DNA from: Aeromicrobium camelliae
GTDB lineage: Bacteria > Actinomycetota > Actinomycetes > Propionibacteriales > Nocardioidaceae
Length of the DNA stretch: 37,860 nt
Direction: 5' to 3'
Assembly (NCBI RefSeq): GCF_003850045.1
Contig: NZ_RQJX01000023.1
Span: 1 to 37,860, forward strand
The position numbers were made by a program, and so were the translations under genes. This document shows positions 8,059 to 15,823 of the stretch, in pieces. Position 1 is the first letter of the stretch. The number at the start of each line of letters is the position of its first letter. The notes below the pieces were generated by a model. The model was not told where the DNA came from. It worked only from the letters and a program-made list of their open reading frames with translations, and searched no databases.

Positions 8059-9255
8059 ATGACGAGGTGGATCGTGCGGGGCCGGGACGCCTGGGTCAGC
8101 GTCGGCTACCTGCTCGTCGCCGTCGCGTTCGCCTGCGTGCCTGGTACCGGAATCCAGTGGCGAGCCGGTGACCCGGCGCGCACGCTGTGGGTCGGCGTCG
8201 CCACGGCGGTGGTTCTCGCTGCGTTGCACCTGTGCCGACGGGCCGCCCCGGGAACGGCCACGCTGGCCGGTGCGGTGGTCCTCGCGATCGAGGCCGTCCT
8301 CACCGGCACCACGTCGGTGGGCGGCATCCTGATCCAGTCCGACCTGCTCTACGCGCACGTGACCGCTCGCTCGACGCCGCGGAGCCAACGGTGGCTTCCC
8401 GGTCTGGCCGCCGGATGCCTCGCGCTCGCAGTCGCCGGGCTGCTCCTGGCCGATGCGCTTCCCACAGCGGTCCTCAAGGTCACGATGCTGCTGTTGGCCC
8501 TGGGCGTCACGCTGTGGTGGGGCGTCACAGTGCGAATTCCGTTGGCGCGTGCGGCACATCAGCGCGAACGCGCTGACCTCATCGCCAGAGCCGCTCGTGC
8601 CCGCGAACGCGAGGCGGTCACCGCCGAGCGTCTGCAGATCAGCAGGGAACTGCACGACGCGATCTGCGGCCACCTCTCCGCTATCGCGATGCAGTCGGCT
8701 GCCGCCACCGCGCGGCCCCCTGAGGCCCATACAGCCGGGGACCTGCAGGAGCGGCTCGTCGGGATCCGGAAGCTGAGTCTTGCCGCGCTGGAGGACATGC
8801 GCATCATGATCGATGTCCTGCGCGCCGACGACGCGCTTGCCGCCGCCCTGCCACGTGATTGGGCGCAGGTCGACACCGTCATCGCGCAGGCCGTCGCCGG
8901 CGGTACCCCCGTCACGGTGACCGGCCGCGACCTGCGCGACCTCGCTTTCGCGCCGGACGCAGGGACGGGCGCTTATCACGTCATACGGGAGGGGCTCGTG
9001 AACGCCGGGAAACACGCCCCCGGGAAACCGGTGACCATCGCCGTCACGGAGTCCGACGAGGAGGTGCAGCTCGAGCTCGCCAACGAGTACGACCGAGCCG
9101 GTGGCACCGGAACGGGCACGGGTTACGGGCTCATCGGCCTGGCCGAACGCGTTCGCTGGTGTGGCGGCACGCTGACGTCTGGCCCCGAGGAGGGACGCTG
9201 GCTCCTGCGCGCCCGGTTTCCGCGCGTTCGGCAGGAGGAGCGTGTCGGTGCCTAG
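8059..9255 (+). CDS. DesK/NarL-type sensor histidine kinase
   Basis: 398 residues from the ATG at 8059. The open frame runs further upstream but that part is not protein-like, and 'GGGAGGACGAG' precedes this ATG. The N-terminal half carries about five membrane helices (residues 12-160) with little extracellular sequence. A coiled-coil linker (165-190) leads to the HisKA_3 phosphoacceptor H199 ('SRELHDAICGHLSAIAM'). The HATPase domain shows 'IREGLVNAGKHAP' (N-box) and 'GTGYGLIGLAERV' (G-box). It phosphorylates the LuxR-type regulator, whose start it overlaps by 14 nt. The stimulus is unknown, and membrane lipids or envelope state is typical for this architecture. Confidence 0.92.
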   Translation: MTRWIVRGRDAWVSVGYLLVAVAFACVPGTGIQWRAGDPARTLWVGVATAVVLAALHLCRRAAPGTATLAGAVVLAIEAVLTGTTSVGGILIQSDLLYAHVTARSTPRSQRWLPGLAAGCLALAVAGLLLADALPTAVLKVTMLLLALGVTLWWGVTVRIPLARAAHQRERADLIARAARAREREAVTAERLQISRELHDAICGHLSAIAMQSAAATARPPEAHTAGDLQERLVGIRKLSLAALEDMRIMIDVLRADDALAAALPRDWAQVDTVIAQAVAGGTPVTVTGRDLRDLAFAPDAGTGAYHVIREGLVNAGKHAPGKPVTIAVTESDEEVQLELANEYDRAGGTGTGTGYGLIGLAERVRWCGGTLTSGPEEGRWLLRARFPRVRQEERVGA

Positions 9256-9898
9256 CGTGCTCATCGTCGACGATCATGCTGCCGTGCGCGCCGGGGTCAA
9301 GGCGATGCTCGAGCTCGACGAGCGGATCGATGTCGTCGGGGAGGCCGCCAACGGGCGGGAGGGGCTCGAACTCGTCGGGGTTCTGCGACCGGACGTGCTC
9401 ATGCTCGACCTCCAACTCCCCGACCTCGACGGGACGGAAGTCTGCCAGCAGGTCACCGAGACCACGGGCACCCGGGTACTCATCCTGACCGCATTCGGCA
9501 TCGACGCGAACGTCATCGCCGCTCTGGACGCCGGTGCCTCGGGGTTCCTCACGAAAGCAGCGGACCCGCAGGAGATGAGCGTCGCGATCCACGCCGTCGC
9601 CCAGGGCGACGCCTACCTCACGCCGACGGTGACGCGGCACGTCGTCGAGCGGGCCACGAGCCGCGGAAGCGCCCCATCGGACCGCGCCGGCGAGCCGGTG
9701 GCCGACGCCGGGCTCACTGCGCGTGAGCACGAGATCTGGAGGCTCATGGGGGAGGGGATGACCAACAAGCAGATCGCCGAGGTGCTGACCATTTCCCCCG
9801 CGACAGTCAAGACACACGTCTCGCGGGTGCTGCAGAAACTCGGGGTGGCGACGCGCACGCACGCCGCTGTGCTGGCTCGCGATGCCGGCCCCCGCTGA
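9242..9898 (+). CDS. NarL/LuxR-family response regulator
   Basis: 218 residues from a GTG start inside the kinase gene. The receiver domain has D10/D11, phosphoacceptor D56 ('LMLDLQLPDLDG') and K105 ('SGFLTKAADP'). The C-terminal LuxR HTH (about 150-212) has 'LTAREHEIWRLMGEGMTNKQ' followed by 'IAEVLTISPATVKTHVSRVL'. It is the partner of the kinase above. Targets are unknown. The genes immediately downstream (acetyltransferase, antiporter) are separated by short gaps and could be co-transcribed. Confidence 0.93.
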   Translation: MSVPSVLIVDDHAAVRAGVKAMLELDERIDVVGEAANGREGLELVGVLRPDVLMLDLQLPDLDGTEVCQQVTETTGTRVLILTAFGIDANVIAALDAGASGFLTKAADPQEMSVAIHAVAQGDAYLTPTVTRHVVERATSRGSAPSDRAGEPVADAGLTAREHEIWRLMGEGMTNKQIAEVLTISPATVKTHVSRVLQKLGVATRTHAAVLARDAGPR

Positions 9899-9930
9899 AT
9901 ACGTCGCGCACCGCTGGGCAGAATGAGGTC

Positions 9931-10473
9931 ATGGCTCGCGCGACGACCCCGGCTACCCGCCGTGACGGGTCGCGCGTGACGATCCGGCCGATGGAGGCGT
10001 CTGACTGGCCGGCGGTGGAAACGATCTACGCCGAGGGGATCGCCAGCGGCAACGCCACCTTCGAGTCGGCACCGCCCAGCTGGGAGCGGTTCGACGCGAG
10101 CAGGATCGCCGCCGGTCGGCTCGTCGCCGAACTCGACGACACGGTCGTCGGCTGGGTCGCGGCCTCGCTCGTCTCGCCCCGAGAGGTGTATCGGGGCGTG
10201 GTGGAACACTCCATCTACGTCGCCGGCGAGACTCAGGGGCACGGTGTCGGCCGCGCGCTCCTCGACGCGTTCATCGAGGCGACGGAGGCAGCAGGCATCT
10301 GGACGATTCAATCGGTGATCTTCCCCGAGAACACGGCCTCGTGGCACCTGCATGAGAGGGCGGGCTTCCGCGTCGTCGGCACGCGGGAGCGGATCGCGCA
10401 GATGACGTACGGCTCGCGCGCAGGGCAGTGGCGCGACACCGTTCTCATCGAGCGACGCAGTTCGCTTCCGTGA
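9931..10473 (+). CDS. GNAT N-acetyltransferase, phosphinothricin-acetyltransferase-like
   Basis: 180 residues. The GNAT fold is clear: 'TIRPMEASDWPAVETIYAEG' at the start, then 'NATFES' and 'SWERF', acetyl-CoA motif A 'ETQGHGVGRALLDAF' (about 108-122), and 'SWHLHERAGFRVVGTRERIA' (about 145-165). This order matches the PAT/Bar/MnaT group, which acetylate phosphinothricin, methionine sulfoximine or related amino-acid analogues. The exact substrate cannot be told from sequence. It lies 32 bp after the response regulator and 93 bp before the antiporter gene. Confidence 0.88.
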   Translation: MARATTPATRRDGSRVTIRPMEASDWPAVETIYAEGIASGNATFESAPPSWERFDASRIAAGRLVAELDDTVVGWVAASLVSPREVYRGVVEHSIYVAGETQGHGVGRALLDAFIEATEAAGIWTIQSVIFPENTASWHLHERAGFRVVGTRERIAQMTYGSRAGQWRDTVLIERRSSLP

Positions 10474-10566
10474 GGTCGGCCCGGTGGAGGACGGCTGTCG
10501 CTATCCTCATGCTCGATCGCTCACAGCCGGCACCAGCCCGCTCCTCGTCGACAGAAAGGTCCGACC

Positions 10567-11760
10567 ATGGATGACGGGCACCTCACCGCCGAACTCGTCT
10601 CGCTGACGTGGATCGCGGCCGCCGCCGTCGTCTCACCGCTGTTGGCGTCGCTCACGCGCAAGAAGGTCCCGGACGTCGTGTGGTTGCTCGTGCTCGGGAT
10701 CCTCATCGGTCCGCACGTGCTCGACATCGCCCACGTGAGTGACGGTGTCGCGCTGGTGCGGGAGATCGGATTGGGGCTGCTGTTCCTGCTGGCCGGATTG
10801 GAGCTGAACCCCGACTCTCTGCGGGATCGGCGCGGGCGGCGCGCGATCGTCACCTGGCTCATCTGCTTCGCTCTCGCGCTGGCCGGCGGCTATCTCCTCG
10901 TGAGCGGCGAGGACCTCCGTCTCGCCGCCGTGCTCGCGATCGCCCTCACGTCGACCGCGCTCGGGACACTGCTGCCGATCGGCAAAGAATCGGTCGGCAC
11001 CGCCAGCGCGCTGGGCCGCGCCGTCATGACGCACGGCGCGATCGGGGAACTCGGTCCGGTGATCGCGATGTCCTTGCTCCTCTCAACGCGGAGCCCACTC
11101 GGCGCGGGCCTGATCCTCATCGCCTTCGCGGTCGTGGCGATCGCGATCGTGCTCGTTCCCGCGCACCTCGTCCGCCGCGTGTCGGGGGCGCATCACGCGA
11201 TGGTCGCCGGGGTCCACTCCACGAGCCAGACCCTGCTCCGGTTCGCCATGCTCGTGCTGATCGCGCTGATGGCGGTCTCGGCCCTGTTCGAGCTCGACGT
11301 CGTGCTCGGTGCCTTCGTCGCCGGGATGCTGCTGCGCCAGCTCCTGCCGCACGACGACCGCACGTTGCTCGACAAGGTCGAAGTCGCCGGATTCAGCCTG
11401 CTGATCCCGGTCTTCTTCGTGACCAGCGGAATGGCGATCGACATCGCGGAGGTGGGTGAGCACCTCGGATTGCTGCTGGGCATCGTCGGCGTCATCGCCC
11501 TCGTCCGGGGCATGCCGGTGTGGTTGCGCGAGCGCTTCGACCGCCACGGATCGGCGTTCGAGACCCATCGCGATCAGCTCGCGCTCGGCCTGTATTCGGC
11601 GACGGGACTGCCGATGATCGTCGCCGTCACCGAAGTCGCCCGCCGCACGGACCTCATCGACAGCACGACCGCGTCGGTGCTGGTCGCGGCGGGCGCGGTC
11701 ACCGTGCTGGCGTTCCCGCTCATCGCGAACCTCGTGCGAACTGGTGAGCGAGTCGGTTAA
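10567..11760 (+). CDS. Kef/CPA2-family cation:proton antiporter
   Basis: 397 residues with GAAAGG upstream of the ATG. It is a polytopic membrane protein of about 11-12 helices. CPA2 features include 'PDVVWLLVLGILIGP' near the start, 'EIGLGLLFLLAGLELN' (about 60-75), 'TSTALGTLLPI', 'LGAFVAGMLL' and 'LLIPVFFVTSGMAID'. There is no C-terminal RCK/TrkA-N domain, so it is shorter than KefB/KefC and closer to the compact antiporters. It probably exchanges K+ or Na+ for H+. Its TAA stop shares the palindromic TTAA with the convergent gene. Confidence 0.87.
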   Translation: MDDGHLTAELVSLTWIAAAAVVSPLLASLTRKKVPDVVWLLVLGILIGPHVLDIAHVSDGVALVREIGLGLLFLLAGLELNPDSLRDRRGRRAIVTWLICFALALAGGYLLVSGEDLRLAAVLAIALTSTALGTLLPIGKESVGTASALGRAVMTHGAIGELGPVIAMSLLLSTRSPLGAGLILIAFAVVAIAIVLVPAHLVRRVSGAHHAMVAGVHSTSQTLLRFAMLVLIALMAVSALFELDVVLGAFVAGMLLRQLLPHDDRTLLDKVEVAGFSLLIPVFFVTSGMAIDIAEVGEHLGLLLGIVGVIALVRGMPVWLRERFDRHGSAFETHRDQLALGLYSATGLPMIVAVTEVARRTDLIDSTTASVLVAAGAVTVLAFPLIANLVRTGERVG

Positions 11761-12194
11761 CGGCGCTCGTCCGGTGTCGGGATCAGTGAGAGCACGGTCG
11801 TCAGTGCCCCGTAGAAGACCGCCGCGCGGGTGTGGGGGAGGCGGGCGCCGGCTGCTGCGCGGGCCTCGCCACGGCGGAAGACCCACCGTTCGGCGCCGAC
11901 GGTGAGAGCGACCGAACCGGCCAGGAACGCCGTCGCCCCACCGGCGAGCGCCAGCTTGCGCGACCTGGGCAGCGACTGGATCTCGGCACGGCGCGACCGG
12001 CTGTCGGTGGGGTCGTCCGACCGGGGGCTGAGCGCGTCGGGAAGGGACGCGGCTGTGACGACGGCGGCGAGCGCGATCTTCGTCAGTCCTCGGCGTCGTC
12101 GTGAGGCGATGAAGTCCGGCGTCGCGTAGTAGGCGGAGGTGGCAGCGCCAGCGAGCAATGCGCGGGCCGTGCGAGAGGTGGCTGGTGACGTCAT
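11757..12194 (-). CDS. Small basic membrane-associated protein, unknown function
   Basis: 145 residues from the ATG at 12194, which has GAGAGG upstream; an ATG at 12203 would add three residues. A weak N-terminal hydrophobic stretch precedes 'YYATPDFIASRRRRG'. Hydrophobic segments follow at about 35-50 and 85-105. The rest is rich in Arg and Ala. I do not recognise a family. It is monocistronic and convergent with the antiporter, sharing its stop palindrome. Confidence 0.55.
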   Translation of the reverse strand: MTSPATSRTARALLAGAATSAYYATPDFIASRRRRGLTKIALAAVVTAASLPDALSPRSDDPTDSRSRRAEIQSLPRSRKLALAGGATAFLAGSVALTVGAERWVFRRGEARAAAGARLPHTRAAVFYGALTTVLSLIPTPDERR

Positions 12195-12311
12195 GCCTCT
12201 CATTGTTCCCGACGGCGCCTGGCGGCCGAGCTGCGCAAAGGTCGGGCGTTGAGCGAGGACCGGGGGATCGTCGTATCGTCGCGGAGCAGACGAGACGACG
12301 AGGAGGCCGGT

Positions 12312-12974
12312 GTGAGCGTGGAGCGTCCCGGTGCGCAGCAGTGGGTTCCCGACGACCCCGACGTCGACGGCATTCGCGCCGCCGCACCGGACTGCCGTGG
12401 GTGCGAACTGTGGGCGGACGCAACGCAGGTCGTGGTGTCCGCGGGCCCGCCGGATGCCGACGTGATGTTGGTCGGCGAGCAGCCGGGCGACCAGGAGGAC
12501 CGCGACGGCGAACCGTTCGTCGGACCCGCCGGCCGTCTGCTCGGCGAGGCGATCGAGGCGGCCGGCATCGACCGTGACCGGGTGTACGTGACGAACGCCG
12601 TGAAGCACTTCCGGTTCCAGGAGCGCGGGAAGCGCCGGCTGCACAAGAAACCCGCGATCGCCCACATCAAGGCGTGCTGGCCGTGGCTCGAGGCCGAACT
12701 CGCCGCGGTGAGACCGGCGGTGGTGGTGGCGATGGGCGCGACCGCCGGGCGCGCGGTGCTGGGTCGCGACGTCAAGGTCGGCGAGGAGCGTGGACAGGTG
12801 CTGTCCGAGGACCCGGCGGTCCTCGTCACCGCCCATCCGTCCTCCGTGATCCGCCTGCGGGGACGCAAGGGGTACGACGAGGCCTTCGATGCGCTGGTCG
12901 CTGATCTCGGTGCGGGCGCTCTCCTGGCCGGTCGTCGAGATCGGCGACGTGGGCCGCAGCAGGACGACGCTTAA
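12312..12974 (+). CDS. udgX: UdgX-type uracil-DNA glycosylase
   Basis: 220 residues from the GTG at 12312, preceded by AGGAGG at 12301-12306; the frame opens 21 codons earlier without a comparable site. UDG-superfamily motif 1 is 'GEQPGDQED' (55-63), followed by 'PFVGPAGRLL'. The UdgX-specific insertion 'KRRLH' (107-111) carries the histidine that in characterised UdgX bonds covalently to the abasic site after uracil removal. The motif is usually KRRIH. Motif 2 is 'HPSSVIR' (175-181). Iron-sulphur ligands appear to be C28, C31 and C122, with H99 ('TNAVKH') where family 4 enzymes have cysteine. The role is repair or sequestration of uracil sites in DNA. It is convergent with the next gene. Confidence 0.92.
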   Translation: MSVERPGAQQWVPDDPDVDGIRAAAPDCRGCELWADATQVVVSAGPPDADVMLVGEQPGDQEDRDGEPFVGPAGRLLGEAIEAAGIDRDRVYVTNAVKHFRFQERGKRRLHKKPAIAHIKACWPWLEAELAAVRPAVVVAMGATAGRAVLGRDVKVGEERGQVLSEDPAVLVTAHPSSVIRLRGRKGYDEAFDALVADLGAGALLAGRRDRRRGPQQDDA

Positions 12975-13564
12975 ACGTCCGGGGCATCGGCACGCCGAGT
13001 CCGCCGGCGCCGGGCGCGGCGTGCCGCGGCCACGAGCACGCCTGCGCCCGCGATCCAGGGCCCGCCGACGATGATCGGGTCGAGCCACTGGTGGTTCACG
13101 TCCGCGCGGTTGCGCCCCCACCGGGATGTCAGACCGTGTCCGCTCAGCTCGGCGCGCACCCCCGTCTCGGTGATGGGGTTATCCGGACGGCTCGTCAGGA
13201 ACGAGCGCAGGTGGCTTTCCCACGCATCGACGCGGTCGGCCCCGAGCAGCAGGAGCCAGTGCGCGGCCCGGCCCTCGCTGTACGTGCGGTACGCATGCTT
13301 GCGGATGACTCCCGACAGCCCCTTCGGCGGGCTGCTGGTGCCGAAGACGGGGGTGAGCTGCGCGTGTTCGATCGAGCGTTCGCGGGGCCACCGTTCCTCC
13401 TGTCGCTCGGGAAAGTGCCAGTGAGCGCCGGTCTCCTCGGGAGCGAAGCGTTCCTTCGGGACGGCCGGTCGATCGGCGGGATCGAGGTCGGCTCCCCAGC
13501 CGGGGATGCGGGCACGCAACTCCTCCGAGCTCGGGGTCGGGGGCTTCTCCGGGGTGTAGGGCAT
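12971..13564 (-). CDS. Conserved unknown protein with C-terminal membrane anchor
   Basis: 197 residues from the ATG at 13564; its AGGAG overlaps the stop of the upstream dehydrogenase gene, so the two are translated together. The N-terminus is proline-rich and acidic ('PEKPPTPSSEELRARIPGWG' then 'ADLDPADRPAVPKERF'). The middle is soluble and helical ('WLLLLGADRVDAWESHLRSF'). One hydrophobic helix near 170-185 precedes an Arg-rich tail. This layout occurs in actinobacterial proteins of unknown function beside formaldehyde-dehydrogenase-like enzymes. It shares TTAA with the udgX stop. Confidence 0.65.
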   Translation of the reverse strand: MPYTPEKPPTPSSEELRARIPGWGADLDPADRPAVPKERFAPEETGAHWHFPERQEERWPRERSIEHAQLTPVFGTSSPPKGLSGVIRKHAYRTYSEGRAAHWLLLLGADRVDAWESHLRSFLTSRPDNPITETGVRAELSGHGLTSRWGRNRADVNHQWLDPIIVGGPWIAGAGVLVAAARRARRRRTRRADAPDV

Positions 13565-13573
13565 CGTCACTCC

Positions 13574-14719
13574 TCAGGCGTTCGGCACGATGACCGGCTT
13601 GATGCAGTCGTCGAGTTTGGCGGAGAACAGGTGGTACCCCTCCGCGATGTGCTCGAGTGGAATCCGGTGGGTGATGACCTCGCGCGGGCGCAGGTATCCA
13701 TTCCGGATGTGGTCCAGGAGCCGGGGCCACTGCCGCTTGACCGGACACTGGTTCATCCGCAGGGTGAGTCCCTTGTTCATGGCGTCACCGAATTTCACTG
13801 CGCTGAACATCGGTCCGTACGCGCCCATGACCGAGACGGTGCCGCCCTTCCGCACTCCGTCGATCGCCCAGTTGAGCGCGATCGGCGAGCCGCCCTGCAG
13901 CTTGAACTTGGCTGAGGTCACGTGTTGGAGGAAGTTGCCGTCGGCCTCCGCGCCGACGGCGTCGATGACGACGTCCGCGCCCAGACGGTCGGTCGTCTTC
14001 TTCAGCGTCACGACGACGTCGTCCTGCTCGGCGAAGTTGATGATCTCCGCATGGGCGAACGTCCGCGCCTTCTCGAGCCGATAATCGAGATGGTCGACGA
14101 CGATGACGCGCCCCGCCCCCATGAGCCAGGAGGACGCTGCCGCGAACAGGCCGACCGGGCCGGCACCCAGCACGACCACCGTGTCGCCCTCGCGGATGTC
14201 GCCGAGCTGCGCGCCGAAGTACCCGGTTGCGAGCGCATCGGTCATCAGCAGCGCATCGTCCTCGTCGAGCCAGTCGGGGATGACGCTTGGACCCACGTCC
14301 GCGAACGGCACACGAACGTACTCCGCTTGTCCGCCGTCGTAACCGCCGCAGGTGTGCGAATAGCCGTAGATGCCTCCGACGGCGGTCGCGTTGGGGTTGA
14401 CGTTGTGGCAGTTGGAGTACAGGCCGCGGGCGCAGAAGTAGCAGGAGCCGCAGTAGACGTTGAACGGCACCATCACCCGGTCACCGGGCTGGAGGTTCCG
14501 CACCGACGGACCGACCTCGTCGACCACGCCGATGAACTCGTGACCGAAGGTCATGCCGACTCGCGTGTCCGGCATCATCCCGTGATACAGGTGCAGGTCG
14601 GAGCCGCAGATGGCGGCCCGGGTCACCCGGACGATCGCGTCGTTGGGGTGCTCGATGCGGGGCTTGTCCTTCTCCTCGACGCGGACCTTGTACGGGCCGC
14701 GGTAGACCATGGCGCGCAT
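13574..14719 (-). CDS. Zinc-dependent alcohol dehydrogenase, glutathione-independent formaldehyde dehydrogenase type
   Basis: 381 residues. The catalytic zinc site uses C38 ('ICGSDLHLYHG') and H60/E61 ('FGHEFIG'). The structural zinc is bound by C90, C93, C96 and C104 ('YCGSCYFCARGLYSNC'). The Rossmann motif 'VLGAGPVGLFAA' lies near residue 195. The long insertion around 260-295 ('KFKLQGGSPIALNWAID') and overall size match the group that includes glutathione-independent formaldehyde dehydrogenase and related zinc dehydrogenases. These oxidise aldehydes or alcohols with NAD. It is the third gene of a leftward operon (DUF2231, SPW, this, unknown), suggesting a stress or aldehyde-detoxification role; substrate is uncertain. 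Confidence 0.87.
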   Translation of the reverse strand: MRAMVYRGPYKVRVEEKDKPRIEHPNDAIVRVTRAAICGSDLHLYHGMMPDTRVGMTFGHEFIGVVDEVGPSVRNLQPGDRVMVPFNVYCGSCYFCARGLYSNCHNVNPNATAVGGIYGYSHTCGGYDGGQAEYVRVPFADVGPSVIPDWLDEDDALLMTDALATGYFGAQLGDIREGDTVVVLGAGPVGLFAAASSWLMGAGRVIVVDHLDYRLEKARTFAHAEIINFAEQDDVVVTLKKTTDRLGADVVIDAVGAEADGNFLQHVTSAKFKLQGGSPIALNWAIDGVRKGGTVSVMGAYGPMFSAVKFGDAMNKGLTLRMNQCPVKRQWPRLLDHIRNGYLRPREVITHRIPLEHIAEGYHLFSAKLDDCIKPVIVPNA

Positions 14720-14724
14720 CGAGC

Positions 14725-15132
14725 TCACGCTGCCGATCCGGGTCGGCGTCCGGTCGACGTCCGCTTCGCGGCCGTCGGATCGTCGGAGGGGTCGGTGAGG
14801 AAGGCGTAGCCGGCTACCAGGATGCCGACGACGAGGTGCGGGACCCACGCGTTGGCGTCCAGATCGGCGAACCCGAACGCCCACGGCGAGATCGCGAGGA
14901 CGAACCCGGTGGTGATCTCGATGATGATGTGGATGCGCATGGGCACGACCTTGGCCGGGCTGGACGGGCTGGTCGTCGTCAACTCGTTCGCGAGAAGGAA
15001 CAATCCGATGACGACTGCGGTCCACGTCGGGGCCGACGCGTCGCTGAATCCGAAGATCCAGGGAGCGGCGACGAGAACGACGCCGACCACGAGCCCGATG
15101 TAGGTGTGGATCCTGCTGGGAATGACGTGCAT
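14725..15132 (-). CDS. SPW-repeat membrane protein
   Basis: 135 residues from the ATG at 15132, preceded by AGGAG; the longer upstream frame is not protein-like. Four membrane helices are arranged as two tandem SPW units, marked by 'APWIFGFSDASAPTW' and 'SPWAFGFADLDANAW'. The family is found in bacterial inner membranes and has no assigned activity. The gene ends 5 bp before the zinc dehydrogenase and so belongs to that operon. Confidence 0.87.
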   Translation of the reverse strand: MHVIPSRIHTYIGLVVGVVLVAAPWIFGFSDASAPTWTAVVIGLFLLANELTTTSPSSPAKVVPMRIHIIIEITTGFVLAISPWAFGFADLDANAWVPHLVVGILVAGYAFLTDPSDDPTAAKRTSTGRRPGSAA

Positions 15133-15172
15133 GGAGGTGCTCCTTGCGGGGTCGGGCGGATGGTGCAGGGCG

Positions 15173-15745
15173 CTACTGCTGGGCGGGGTCCTCGTCTCCG
15201 AAGGCGGGATGCCAGGTCGAGACTTTGCGGACCTCCGTGAGGTGCCCCCCGAGGTAGCCACCGACACCGGCCGCGAGCCCGCCGGCCAGGGCGTAGAGGA
15301 CGCCGCGCGTGTGATGCCCGCGCCGCCGGGCGAGGAAGGATCCGGCGAAGCACGTCAGCGAGGCGCTGTTGGCGGCCGCGTGGACGATGCCGACGCGTTG
15401 CTCACGCTTGCCGGTGACCGCCCATTCGGCCACACCGGTGGTAGCGGTCGGGACGGCGGCGAGAATCCCGAGTCCGATGAGACGCCGAGCGGCAGGCCGG
15501 GCCGGCCTGCCGCCGAGGAGATCGAGGACGATGGCCGACGTCCACATGCCGAGCGGAAGGTCGGTCATGAGCGGATGGATGCCGTGGCCGATCCGGGTGC
15601 CGTGCAGCAGTTCGCGGCGCGTGGGGGAGGCGATCAGCCGGTCCGCGACGGCACCGAGCCGCGCGACGTACGGGTCGAGCCCGGCGTCCTCCTCCAGCTT
15701 CTGGGTCCATCGCACCAACCGTGGAACCCTCGCGTGGTGAGTCAT
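15173..15745 (-). CDS. DUF2231 membrane protein
   Basis: 190 residues from the ATG at 15745. The N-terminal third is soluble and helical, and ends in 'GTRIGHGIHPLMTDLPLGMW', the histidine- and proline-containing signature of DUF2231. Three to four membrane helices follow (about 70-165), with 'GIVHAAANSASLTCFAGSF' between them. Function is unknown; related proteins have been linked to redox or metal handling only by context. It is the first gene of the operon that continues through the SPW protein and zinc dehydrogenase. Confidence 0.85.
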   Translation of the reverse strand: MTHHARVPRLVRWTQKLEEDAGLDPYVARLGAVADRLIASPTRRELLHGTRIGHGIHPLMTDLPLGMWTSAIVLDLLGGRPARPAARRLIGLGILAAVPTATTGVAEWAVTGKREQRVGIVHAAANSASLTCFAGSFLARRRGHHTRGVLYALAGGLAAGVGGYLGGHLTEVRKVSTWHPAFGDEDPAQQ

Positions 15746-15823
15746 GGTGTGCCCCTTCCTCGCGGGTTGTGTGATGAGGAGGACGTACCCCGAACGGCCA
15801 GGAGTGAACACCTGGGCTGACGC

